DNA from: Termitomyces sp. T153
Lineage: Eukaryota > Basidiomycota > Agaricomycetes > Agaricales > Lyophyllaceae
Direction of reading: 5' to 3'
Length of the DNA: 64,000 nt
Assembly (NCBI GenBank): GCA_018296165.2
Contig: JACKQL020000040.1
Location: 310,001-374,000, forward strand
Position numbers and translations under genes: made by a program. The notes under the pieces are model-generated. The model was not told where the DNA came from. It did not search any database and saw only the letters and a list, made by a program, of their open reading frames with translations. Shown here piece by piece: positions 36,527-47,521 of this stretch. How positions within the stretch are numbered: position 1 is the first letter of the stretch; the number at the start of each line of letters is the position of its first letter.

Positions 36527-37691
36527 ATGTCTGAAAACGAGGTGGATCTTTCTCTTGGTACTATATTTACAGTCAGTCACACAACATATCGAATTCCACC
36601 ATGTCCCAACGGCGACTCAGGAACCACCTCGACCTCCAACACCAGAACCTACTATTGCGGTGTACACTAGAGAACCCGGTCATCGTAAGTCGATTGAAGA
36701 ATGGGAGGAGATACAAATAAGACTTGTTGGAGCTCACCCTTTGTGGGGAAACTACTTGTGCGTAAAGCGTTATCGACATTTTGACCACGATTTCAATAGT
36801 ACTTAAACAGATGGAATGCAGCTCGTGCATTCGCTTCTTACTTGGACGCATACCAGGAGCTCTATAAGGACAAATACATCCTTGAACTTGGCGCGGGTGG
36901 GGCTTTGCCGAGTATTCTTGCTGCAAAAACTGGCGCACGGAAGGTTGGCCAGTGACGGATGCCATCTTTTCAACTGCTGATGGTTTACTGCAACCAACAG
37001 GTAGTTATCACTGATTACCCTGACGATGATCTTATGGACAACATTGTCCATAATGTTGAGGTCAATATTCTAGCTTCAGATCGCGAGCGTGTCTCTGTTC
37101 AAGTATGTCTCCTTGTATCTCTAATCAAAGAAGAATTGCCCTGAAACACTCTTAGGGTTATATTTGGGGGCGAGCTATTGATTCCCTGCTGGAAGCGATA
37201 TCAACAGTGAATGAAAGATCAGTATTCGACGTGATCATCCTATCTGATTTGATATTCAACCACTCTCAGGTAGATAGATGCTTGAATCTCCCAAGGTCGA
37301 AACTGACACTCCTTTCAGCACGATGCTCTTTTGACAACGTGCGAGCTGGCTCTTTGCCGAAATCCTCCTGATTTGCTCTCTATTCCTCCTACTGCATCTG
37401 TGCTCGTCTTTTATTCTCATCATCGTCCGCACCTCGCACATCGTGATATGGAGTTTTTTGAGAAGGCGCGAGGACGGGGATGGGTATGTGAAGAAATCTT
37501 GAGGCGCAAGTTTCCTGTATGTTTATCGCTGGCTCACTTCGGCGTCTTCTGATCATTTTCCCCTAAAGCCCATGTTCCCGAATGATTCTGGCGAGGAATC
37601 TGTTAGATCCACTGTGCACGGATGGCGATTGACACGATCCTCGACACCGAGCGAACGTGATCATACTCCACAGTCGACATTTGATGTATAA
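36527..37691 (+). CDS. EFM7: EFM7/NNT1-like protein N-methyltransferase
   Basis: Seven exons: 36527-36571, 36621-36757, 36811-36943, 37001-37102, 37156-37269, 37319-37516 and 37569-37691. They give 283 aa in frame with GT-AG introns. Class I SAM-dependent methyltransferase features appear in order: LVGAHPLWGN-LWNAARAFASYLD (family signature), motif I ILELGAGGALPSILAA, KVVITDYPDDDLMDNI (acidic post-I) and SDLIFNH (motif IV region). VFYSHHRPHLAHRDMEFFE follows. In yeast this family (Efm7, formerly Nnt1) methylates the N-terminus and Lys2 of elongation factor 1-alpha in the cytoplasm. The family assignment is firm; the substrate is by homology. Confidence 0.88.
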
Positions 37692-38547
37692 TATACATGA
37701 AAAATCTATATTCGAGGTCCATTTTTCTCACCTCACTTTCTGTTGAATAATGTATGCAACTCTCGTCATGACTTCTTGAGTAATCTTGTTGTTCTGTTTT
37801 GGCGAGGTTGTCTGATTCAAAGGACCATGCTACTATGCCAAAAGTTGTGAGCTTCGGTAATCATGAATGAGTGAACGCTAATGAATCCTTCCTCGATTCT
37901 TTTGAAATTTTTCGTGGTTCGAAATGAGACTGTAGGACGATCTTCTCAATTGACTTAACCCGGCTCTGCGCCGCGGACAATCCAACCTTCCATAGAACCA
38001 TTCTAGGTTGGACAACAACCAAATGACGGCATTTTGTGTCGTTTCCGAGTGTAGAACATGAATCCGAGCTTCATGACCATAAGTATCGATCGGATCTTGT
38101 GCATATCTTGCCACGGTTACTGGACAGAATCACGTATTACATGCCCGCACATCTCGGTCGAACATCTTAGTGGTATAACTCATGTAGTCTCTGGAGATCC
38201 GAGGACTGCTTGAAGATACGCGGAAAGAGAAAAATTCATGTGCAGAAGTAGAGAAGAGAACCAATGATATAGGTAAGCCAAAAGAAGTGATATCTACATA
38301 GCTTTAAAAATCCGAAATTCGAGAAGATGACTCGATTGGGTGATGTGCCAAATAGGCAAAGAGGCCAGAGGAACGTACTACACGATTCACAGTACATCCT
38401 CTGAAGTAACTACTCTAGGCCGAAGTAGTTGTGCAGATTAGCAGAGATGTCTGAACAGGTTTCACGTGGCCGAGGCCGGCGCATGCCGCAGAATGGTGAG
38501 GATTCCGTGATTGCAAGTCTTCGTTGACCTCCCACAAAGCACGCTTA
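37692..38547. other. intergenic, no supported gene
   Basis: Convergent 3' ends of the methyltransferase gene and the minus-strand Ser-rich gene face each other here. A frame at 37878-38114 (minus) has no recognisable motif. Confidence 0.5.
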
Positions 38548-39678
38548 CTAGCTCGAACGTGCAAGGGAAGATGTACGTGAGTTACCGCTTGCGGATATGG
38601 CATACGCGGCCATAACGGGGCTGGGGCTGGAGGAAGTCGTGGGGGTTGTGGAGATCGTAGAGATGACGGCTGGGAAAGGTAGGGTGGAGAGGCGAGAACG
38701 AGTATACCGAGAAGGGTAGTCCTGGTCATCTTCACTATCACGAGTGCGCTTCCGCTTCTTCAGGGGGGTACCGATAATGAGCTTTTTGTTCTTTTCGGGG
38801 ATATAGGAGTCAGCGTCACAAGATTCGTTGTTGGGAGGCTGTATACTGTCTTCTACGTCAGAAACAGCGGTAGCAGAGGTAGAGACGTCTGTTGGGGAGA
38901 TCCAGCGTGTATATACGCCTCGTCCCGTGGAAGACGTGGTGATAACGACACGATTGGTGAACTTATTGAGACCACTATCAATGAGATCACCCGTAGGTTG
39001 AGTGGGGGTGATGATCGCAGAGGAAGAAGTGTGGCCAGATCGACGAGGGCGCGTGGAGCGAGCAGGTACGGCGTCGGTGTCATCGTCGCGAGTGCGCTTC
39101 CTAGGAGCAGGGATAATAATTGTAAGCTTCTCCCTGGTCATTTTCTCGGAGGAACCAGTGGAAAGAACGGATGAAGGACTTTCTGTAGAAGAGCGCAGTT
39201 TAGAAGCAGGAATTTTGATATTAATGGTAGGTCTTTTCTTAGGCGCAGGGATCTTGATGGTAAGTTTCTTCATCATTGTGCTATTTGAACCGGGAAGAGT
39301 CGATGAGGAAGACTGTTGGGAGACGGACACAGACTCCTCTGGATAGATCCAATGAGTGGGGACGCCCTGTCCGGGAGCAGAGACCGTAGCAACAGTGATG
39401 ATCTCATCTCCAATAGAGCTCTCCTTATTGGAAGTAGGCAAGTGTAGCTCGCTGTGGAGCAGATAATTTGTAAGATGCCCATTATGATTCAACGTGAGAC
39501 GTACTCTTTGAAGGCGGAAAAAAATTCATGGTCCCTAACGAAAAGATTAGATGAGGAGCAAGCATTTTAAGGGGGAAAGATGGACTCACTTGGCGTGAAA
39601 AGCTTTGGGCAGACGCTTCAGTTTGAGTGAAATGCGTCGCTTGAATAATTTCGCGCCGGCGTGGAGGATAGAAACCAT
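38548..39678 (-). CDS. basic Ser/Thr-rich, probably disordered protein
   Basis: Proposed exons are 39678-39590, 39534-39505 (30 nt) and 39451-38548. All introns are GT-AG and in frame, about 340 aa. The product starts MVSILHAGAKLFKRRIS and is rich in Ser, Thr, Pro, Lys and Arg. A motif recurs: KLTIKIPAPKKR, INIKIPASKLR, KLTIIIPAPRKR and KLIIGTPLKKRKR. A second pair also recurs, THWIYPEES and TRWISPTDV. The KKRKR-type runs suggest a nuclear protein. I do not recognise a family. The last exon could be further spliced near 38600, which would change the C-terminus. Confidence 0.55.
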
Positions 39679-40273
39679 GTAGAAAAGAGGCAAAAAGGTA
39701 GTACGGAGCTACTGAGAATCAATTGGAGTCTTCTTTCTACGATGACATATACCTGGACGCCGGTTCGCTTTGTTCACGCATCTGCTTGGTCCAATCTAGC
39801 AACGACCTGACGCTTTGGCCGCCTTCGACCCTGCGTAAATCGAGAAATACAAAGCGTCTGATTAACATTGAATACGATCAGGAAGATTTCCAGGCTGCGT
39901 ATGCATACGGCTATTTTTCCATGACAACCCCATACGAAACGTGGGACGTATGAAGAATGAGATCGGTGATGGCGACGGCAGCGATGAAGATATTTTGAAA
40001 GGTGGTTGCGATAAATCGATGGTCCAACCTCATCTTGCGAGCTCGAGGTAGCCAAGCAAACATTGACTAGACAGAGTCAGTCCACTTATTTGCAACATAT
40101 TTGCAAGTAAATCGCGAGGCCCAGCGCGGTCACGTGAGGCCGAAAGACAAGGCCGATCTTGATTAGGCCCTCGTGCGATCCGGCAACGAACGGCCTTCGC
40201 TGATTCGTGTAAATTTCGCGTCTATCCATCTGCCAGCGTGTCTCAGTAACTCATATCCACTTCGATTTCCATC
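39679..40273. promoter_or_regulatory. divergent promoter interval
   Basis: About 600 bp separates the start codons of the minus-strand Ser-rich gene and the plus-strand F-box gene, so it must hold both promoters. No clear motif was picked out. A 76-codon frame at 39723-39953 is unsupported. Confidence 0.5.
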
Positions 40274-41868
40274 ATGAAGCCACATGCAGCCCTTATGAAC
40301 GTTGACATATTGCACGAAATTTTTGCACATCTTGCGCTTCTACCATCAAGGCACGAGACCTGGCTGCAGCTGCCCGAGAGTGAAAAGGGCAACCGTACGG
40401 TGCTTCTCAGTGCAGCATTGAGCTGCAAAACCTTGAGTTCACCAGCATTGGACGCTTTATGGTGGAAGATAGATGACATTTGCCATCTCTTACATGTGCT
40501 ACCTGCATTTCACCTATCTGGACAGGACTATGTTGAGTACACACCTCTTTGTCGTTCTCAGTGCTTACCAGACTACTCTAGGTATTGGATGGCCATATAA
40601 CTGAACAAGATTGGAAGCGATTCGACTCGTACGCGAAACGCGTTCGATATCTTGTCTTTCATGACTTCTGCACGATACATTCGTCAGTCTTCTTACGGCT
40701 CGCTCAGCTCAAGAAATTTTCCCCCTTGATACCAAATGTTCAAGCAATCAGTTCCAGGCCAGGTGGATCCGGTCTTTTGTCCGTATTATCGACAAGCCTT
40801 CTAGACCTTGATATACGACCCGACAACTCAGATGGGATATGTCCGACTGTATGGCCCTGCCTTGAGGCCCTCCCTGATACCTCTCCGAACCTTCGAACGC
40901 TTTTGGTGCAAGCGACACTCTCTCCCACGTCTCTCAAAGCATTTCCTCGAATGTCCAATATCCAATGTCTGTATCTCCTCAATGCAAGAATCCATGACCT
41001 CGATTTCTTCTATTCGTTATCTAAATTGGAACACCTCAAATTACTCGTAATATCGGGTTTCGAGGAACCGACAGCTACCATAACGACCTTGAAAGTCACC
41101 GATGCATGGACCGCTCAACCATTCCCTGCTCTAAGAAAACTTGTAATTACTTCTGACGCTCCTTCTGTATTCTCCGTTCTTTTCGAGATATTTCAACACC
41201 ATCCACTTCAGCTACTCGACCTTCACCCACAGTCTTTACGTATAGACCACACGTTAGTTGCATCTAATCTTTCGACTGAATGGTCGCAAGTCATTCGTGA
41301 TATCTCATCAAAATTTTGCTCATTAAAGGACCTAACCATCGTTGGTTCCACCAACGGTACTCAGGCCCCATTATTCACCGTCTTCGAACCACTCCTGGGC
41401 ATGCACGAATTTGAGTTGATCGACCTCGACTTCCCATGCTTGCCATTCTCAAACGCCGATCTTCAACAAGTAGCTTCGGCATGGCCAAAATTGATTAAAC
41501 TACGATTGACTGGGTCACAGGGCCCTCTGAATGCGACTCTCGAGGCCCTCATGGCATTCGCGGTTGGATGTCCGAAATTACAGGACCTATCACTTGGGTT
41601 TGACGCCAGCTATACGCCTAGCATGGGTGACGTGTCAATCTTTTCCGATGAACTGAAGACTCTCGATGTGCAGAATTCACCTATTCATAGCGCTTTATCT
41701 GTCGCCCGCTATCTCGACAGAATGTTCCCAAATCTCGAAACTATCCATGCTAATGATTGTAACAGCACTTGGTCCGAGGTGGGAGTACTGATTGAAATGT
41801 TCCGAGCTGTACGAATGGACCAAAAGGCTCGTGACGCTGGTGTCATGGAACGAGCTCGTTTGGCTTGA
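40274..41868 (+). CDS. F-box protein with LRR-like C-terminal region
   Basis: Two exons (40274-40531 and 40582-41868) joined across a 50-nt GT-AG intron give 514 aa. The N-terminus has an F-box-like segment NVDILHEIFAHLALLPS with downstream LSAALSCKTLSSPALDALWW. The remainder repeats leucine-rich strands such as NLRTLLVQATLSP, LEHLKLLVISGF, FPALRKLVITSDAP, WPKLIKLRLTGSQGP and CPKLQDLSLGFDA. F-box proteins bring substrates to SCF ubiquitin ligases. Mushrooms have hundreds of this F-box/LRR type and no specific substrate can be inferred. Confidence 0.85.
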
Positions 41869-42377
41869 CGTATCGGTATCGGCACCGGAGTGAAGTTCAT
41901 TGTGAAGTCCTTTCCTTGTCTGAACTCGAGCTGCATATAGAACAGAACTATACATTGTCTTGTCATCCTTGTTACCTATTGGCAATAGTGTATATACGAT
42001 ATCCAACTTCATAAGATTTTACCTTCGTCGTCGGGCTCGGTATAACCCTCCAGATGTGAGTCAGCAAACGTGCTGTGAACTCTTGGTCTTCGTCAACCTT
42101 CGAGATCTGTCTAGCTCCTCAAGGCTATTCATGTACGCACCACGACAGAAATTACCTAAAAATGACTATCTGAAATACCTCCTCCACAAATGTGGCAATA
42201 ATCTATACTTGAGTAACTCTCTCGCTGGAAAAATGAATCGCGGAATATCATATCTACATGGTGACGTAGCGGATTTCCTAGAAGGGCATGTCTTACTTCC
42301 ATCTCACCTGACATAATGCCGTCATAAGTAGGAGCCTATTAGTCAAGTTCCATCCACAGTCTCGTACCCCAACCATC
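41869..42377. other. intergenic, no supported gene
   Basis: A 118-codon plus-strand frame at 41960-42316 has no recognisable motif and overlaps the probable promoter of the next gene. Confidence 0.5.
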
Positions 42378-42793
42378 ATGGAATCTCTGAAGAAAGCCTT
42401 TAACCAATCCTCCAATACCAACGAGCAGGCAGCCGGTGGAGGGGGAAGTGGAGGGATGATGGACAAGATCAACAGCTCCTTGGGCGGTGGTCCATCCAGT
42501 GAAAAGAACGAAGGTACGCAGAGCACATCTGCTAGTCAGCGCTCTGGTTCTGACTGAAGGTCGGCAGATTTCCTCGACAAAGGTATGGAACATAACAATT
42601 GTTCATGATATTGACAGACGCTAATATCATATTTTTATCCACAGGTGTCGATTTCGTCCAGCAGCGCATGGGAGGAGGTCAGCAATCCAATGAGTCCGCC
42701 ATCGAGCAGGCCAAGGATGAACAGATTTCCGATGCCATCCGCGCGCAGTATAAGAGCGCCACGGGAAAGGATTTTCCTATTGCTGACAAGTGA
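42378..42793 (+). CDS. small conserved fungal protein (99 aa) with a 15-nt microexon
   Basis: Exons are 42378-42513, 42568-42582 (15 nt) and 42645-42793, giving 99 aa. The product has a Gln/Gly-rich N-terminus (AAGGGGSGGMMDKINSSLGGG), then DFLDKGVDFVQQRMGGG, then NESAIEQAKDEQISDAIRAQ and a GKDFPIADK end. Small proteins with this layout are common in fungi, but I know no established function. The tiny exon supplies DFLDK and both flanking introns are phase 1, which supports the model. Confidence 0.85.
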
Positions 42794-44039
42794 TAAATCA
42801 AGTCCGCAGAAGACGTACCAGTAGTAAATGAACAATTCAGGTGGTACCCGTAGTAAATGAATAATTCAGATGGTTGAGACCAATCAGGTTGTATATTCAT
42901 CAAGCGATCCAGAACTCGTTGCTTGTTAGCAACAGATTACTACGCTTTTCAAGTCCAGCATCAGCGAGCGGCCTCTTCTACGGCTGACTTCGCCTCTAGG
43001 GCCACCCCTAATCGCCACCAATGTAAGTATACCTCCTATGATCTAGACAAAGGCAGTCAGTACGACAGACGATTCGCTGATTGCGACTTATGAAAGAAAA
43101 TCCGTATACGTGCTACAATGCTCACCAAACATAAGCCAATCCGTCCAACCTCTGCTAAAAAAAAAGACTAGAGAAATAGCTGTCCGGCGGTGACAGAACA
43201 GAAACTTTCACCCGAGCAAGCAAGTGATCTCCATCCTGTAGTTGTTCCTCTTCCAATCGACCTCTAGAGCTGAGCCAAGTCTCCCACCACAACGGTCTTA
43301 TCAGTCAAGCATTCCGTTTGTGCTACAGCGGACTCGCTTTGGCCTTTTAGAAAGAGTGCTGGACAGCCAGGAAGGAATGTAAAAATGAGGCGAAGGCAGT
43401 TCTTTTTGTAATTCATGATCGATCATACATTTATACAGCTAATCGTTCACCGGCACCTTCCATTGATGACAAGAAATGATGAAGAATATCTACTTGCTTC
43501 CATCTTCTTTTGCGGTAGATTTGGATCAGAATTGAGAGTCATAGCACAACCGAAGCGGGTAAGCCAGTCCCTTACGATTTTGTCATACATGACCGCATGA
43601 GATCTATTGGCAAAGACTGTAAGGTTTCGAGTTCCTTGAGTAAAGCAGACACATTTATAATGCATTGATATAAGTACATTCGACACGCGCCCGGAGATTG
43701 TAGGGATTATTCGTGCAAAGGCTATAGGTCACACCTGAGATATGAAACAGAAAAACGATGGAGGCGAAGAATGTAGAACACAGAAAGCACGCCACGATTG
43801 ACAAACATAAAAGAGACATTTTGGACTGAGATAGCCAATCCCAGTGGACTGGACATGTGTATGCGTGCAAGTCAGACGCCAACAAGTTTGGTTTGAGCTT
43901 TCTGTCCTTCGGTATCAATCTGTCGGGTTGCAGAGGCAGTTGAAGGCGGAAGCATAAACCATGCGTGGTGGCTGTGCGCACCCTCAGTGGTCACCAATCA
44001 CACAAATATACGTCAATTCCCTTTCACCCAAAAGCCGCC
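42794..44039. other. intergenic, no supported gene
   Basis: About 1.2 kb upstream of MAD1, CpG-normal, with only short frames. Confidence 0.5.
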
Positions 44040-46513
44040 ATGGAATCCGGTCCGCCGACACCGTTGTCGACGCGACTGGCCTTCCGCCAATCCAAAAGGG
44101 ACTCTGATGCTGCACAGCTAGGTGAGCAGAGTCTCATTGTATCGAAATGACTGGTTGGACTCTCAATAGACCCCCGACAGTCCTCGGCAAAACGAACACA
44201 GGCGTTATCTTCTTCTTTTGCCCAAGCTGGTCTAGAACGACAACTAGCAAGCTTGAAAACAGACAAGAGCGAGTTGGAGCGTAAATTAAAGGAGAAGATT
44301 GCCCAGGTTGACCGGCTCGAGCAAGATCGTCGGTGGCTTGCCGATCGAGAGGCGTCAGAGCGTAAGGAAAAAGAGGAAGATGCTGCGAGATGGGAAGAAG
44401 AAAAGGTGAGTTACTTTGGTTCCCAAATGAATTCTTCGTTGTGTAATCGCAATTTAAAACCTTGTTGTCACTCGTCACTTTGAAATCTGTTACTTCTATT
44501 GACTGACACCGCAATAGTCGAAAGTTCTTTCCGAAATGCGTGCACTTCGTACGACGCTGAATGCCACGAAAGAATCAAATGCGGATCTTGAACAGTCTAA
44601 TGCCGCGCTTGCCTCCTCTGCTGGGGCACAGAAGAGTCAGCTCTCTACTCTCTCCCGTCGCGCAGAGTTCCTTGAGAAGGAGCTCCAACGTGCCCAAGAT
44701 CTTGCAAGACAACGCGATGACGAAATTCAAGAGCTGAAAGATCAGCTTATTGCACAAATACCCGATGGATTAAGCAACAAGGAGAACAACAGGGAAGATG
44801 AAGCGGTGATCCAGGCCGAACTAGTTCGACAAACAACATATCTACGAGATCTCGAACGCACCAACACACGACTCACGGGAGAGGTCACGCGTCTGCGAGA
44901 ACGAAATACGAATATTGCAGTTTTGCAGGAGGAGAAGCGTGCAATAGAAGCGAAACTCGTCACAATGGAAGGACTACGGGCGCGTGTCGCAGAGTTGGAG
45001 CTCCAGCTACAGTCAAGGTAATTCGACTTTCTTTGTTTCTACACTTCACACCCTCTCACGTTGTTCTCAGCGTGTCGTCGCCCTCAAAGATCACCTCCGG
45101 AAATAGCGCAGCTACAGCTCATGAGCTTTCTTCACTACGACTGGCCCATGCCCAGCTTCTCTCCCAGCATGGTACACTCAAGGAGGAGCTTGCGACTGCG
45201 AAGTCTCAGCTTCTCACGTTTGAGTCGCAAATCACCGAGGCTAATAGCGTCTTCGACGCTCTTGAAGAAGAGAAGGTTGATTTGGAGCAGCGATTAAGCG
45301 GGGTAGAGATAAAACTCCAAGCCAGCGAGGGAGAGATCAAGTTTTTACAAGATCTCGTGGTGGGTCTTCATCATTGCACGGTCGTTCTTGACTCTCAGAA
45401 TTGAATCATCTTTTAGGCAAGCTACGTGGCAGAATCCCATGCTAACCATGAGACCTTGGGATCCGCGCCTACCTCTACTCCCGCCCACCTGGAAACTTTA
45501 CTAATGCAATATCAGACCATAAAGGGAGATGAGGAGCGTCAACGGGCTTCTCGGGATGGGGAAGCACTCAAGAACCGCGAAGTTCGGCTAATGGAAACCG
45601 AGATTTCACTCGAGAAAGAGAGGGAGAAGGTTAAGGAGACTGAGGAACGTGCGTATCACGCTGTCCACCTTCTTGTATCATTCACACGGAATCTCATCGT
45701 CATCGTCAACCTGTTTAGGCGTCAAGGCGTTGACAGGCGAACAAACGATTCATCTAGCGCAGATTGATTCGCTAGAGCAGGAATTGTTTCAGCTACGAGG
45801 GGAGATCGCGGGCGGACGGCATGTCCCGCCCGGTGTGCGTGTCCTGCAGCTTGCCGATAATCCCGAGTCGAGATGGGCAGAGATGAGGCAGGCTGCGCTG
45901 GATCGTCTAAAGAGCGAGAACGAGGCGCTGTTGAAAAGACTTCGGGAGCTCGGTGCGAGTTCGAGACCGTCCGGACCCGCAGCGGATGGCGGGCAAGCGT
46001 CGAGTGACGAGCAAGAGGATTTGAAAACTGAGGACCAGACATCCGGAAATACGGATGATTTGGTGCCTCGAGCGAGCTGGGAACTTGTTAATCAAGAAAA
46101 GATGGAGCTGGAAGAGGTTGTGAGGCAGAAGGAGAAGCGACTGCTGCGTCTCAAAGAGGTCAGTCTTCTTTACTCTTCCCGACAGCGACCTCATGCTGTT
46201 CGTCTAGGTCTACAATGCCAAAGGTGCTGAATTCCGCGACGCCATCGCCTCCATCCTCGGTGTCAAGTTAACCTTTCGCCCTAACGGCGAAGTACGCGCA
46301 ACCTCGATATACGACCTCGGCGCGTCGTTTATGTTCCAGCCTGCACGAGGGACGATGCAGCTCGTTGCCCGGGGAGATGGTGGACCGCAGGATCTGCCGA
46401 ATATTATGAAGTTCTGGATTGCGCAGGAGCAGTGTATACCGGGTTTCATGGCTACTGTTATGCTTGAGTGTTATGAAAATGCGAAGAGGAAGGGAGGGGA
46501 GGATGTTGTGTAA
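44040..46513 (+). CDS. MAD1: spindle assembly checkpoint protein MAD1
   Basis: Seven exons: 44040-44121, 44170-44405, 44518-45017, 45071-45359, 45417-45648, 45719-46158 and 46208-46513. All are in frame, 694 aa. Long coiled coil occupies most of the protein (for example KTDKSELERKLKEKIAQVDR, RAEFLEKELQRAQDLARQRD). A Mad2-interaction-type motif RVLQLADNP is followed by a Lys/Arg/Glu-rich helix. The RLKEVY segment near the end of exon 6 matches the Bub1-binding RLK motif. The C-terminal globular (RWD-like) domain reads FRDAIASILGVKLTFRPNGE ... TSIYDLGASFMFQPARGTMQ. MAD1 anchors Mad2 at unattached kinetochores and the nuclear envelope. The three landmarks occur in the correct order, so the call is firm. 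Confidence 0.9.
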
Positions 46514-47521
46514 TGCATGGGTCTGGTGAGGTTATATATAGTGCGTCGCGGCTATATCCCTTTTTTTATGTTCATTACGATGTGTTTGGCTTCACCCTGT
46601 GATGGAAGATGTTGCGGCAAACGTCGCCGGTATAATCAAATCGTGACCCTCGATAAGTCACGTCGCGAGATTGATGGTAGGTTGGTCTCTCGAGATGATC
46701 TTACGGTTCACGTACTTAGAATGGACAGCGTTGCTATTATCTCGTAGAGAAATTGCAATGCTTATTGTCGGCGTAGCCTTATGTGACATGCAATTGACCA
46801 GCATAGCTTCGGTGGAGAAGTGCTGTGATTTCATCCGAAAAAGCCCCGGGAAACTTTCTACAAAGCTTGTCCACGACATACCAGATTTGAGAGCTACGTC
46901 TTAGTTTTAACTCTGCAGATTCGAAACTTCTGAGCATGAGAGGCAATCTCAAAGCTGAGGCCAGGTTAAGCAAAGATTTTGATAATCATAACCAGAACTG
47001 TGACATTTTCCATTCATTTATGCCAGTTCTATTGAGTAGTCTCAGCTGTATACTGTTCGATCTATCATTTTACTATCATATAAAAATAAAGATAGGAGGA
47101 TATCCTTTTTGGGGGGTGTATGGTGTTCTATCCGTTATAGGCTTGAAAGATTGTGGATTCTATTGGGAAATCCATGGACAAGCTTGATAGAGTATTCCCG
47201 GGGCATAGCCTAAGAGCGTCAGTACTAGTAGTATATATGAAAGGTGGGGAGGTACAGCGGCCCCGGCAAAGTTTGATGTGACAAATGCGAAGGAAACGCC
47301 AACAGGCGCTGGCTCTGCTCTTTATTCGTACCCTCAACTCTACCAAGAAACGACATGCTAGTAGTAAAATTATTGCATTTCCTTTGGGCCGATGTGGTAA
47401 CTGTGTTTCTCACCAAGGTGTGTGATTTAAGATCCCGTCCTGGTCAACTTCACAGTGCTAATCAAAGAACTCCGATGTATAGACGTTCTCACAGTCCGCC
47501 TATATCTTCGTTCCTGCAGTC
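46514..47521. other. intergenic, no supported gene
   Basis: Just over 1 kb between MAD1 and the membrane-protein gene. Short frames on both strands carry no motif. Confidence 0.5.

Noticed and set aside
36687..36725. A 37-nt intron inside exon 2 of the methyltransferase gene (donor gtaagt)
   Set aside because: Reading through keeps the frame and retains the lead-in to LVGAHPLWG; the candidate intron would be shorter than any other here.
39723..39953. 76-codon plus-strand frame in the divergent promoter interval
   Set aside because: No motif, no supporting introns, and it lies between two better supported divergent starts.
41960..42316. 118-codon plus-strand frame between the F-box and small conserved genes
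   Set aside because: No recognisable family or domain and it occupies the likely 3' and promoter regions; kept only as a note.
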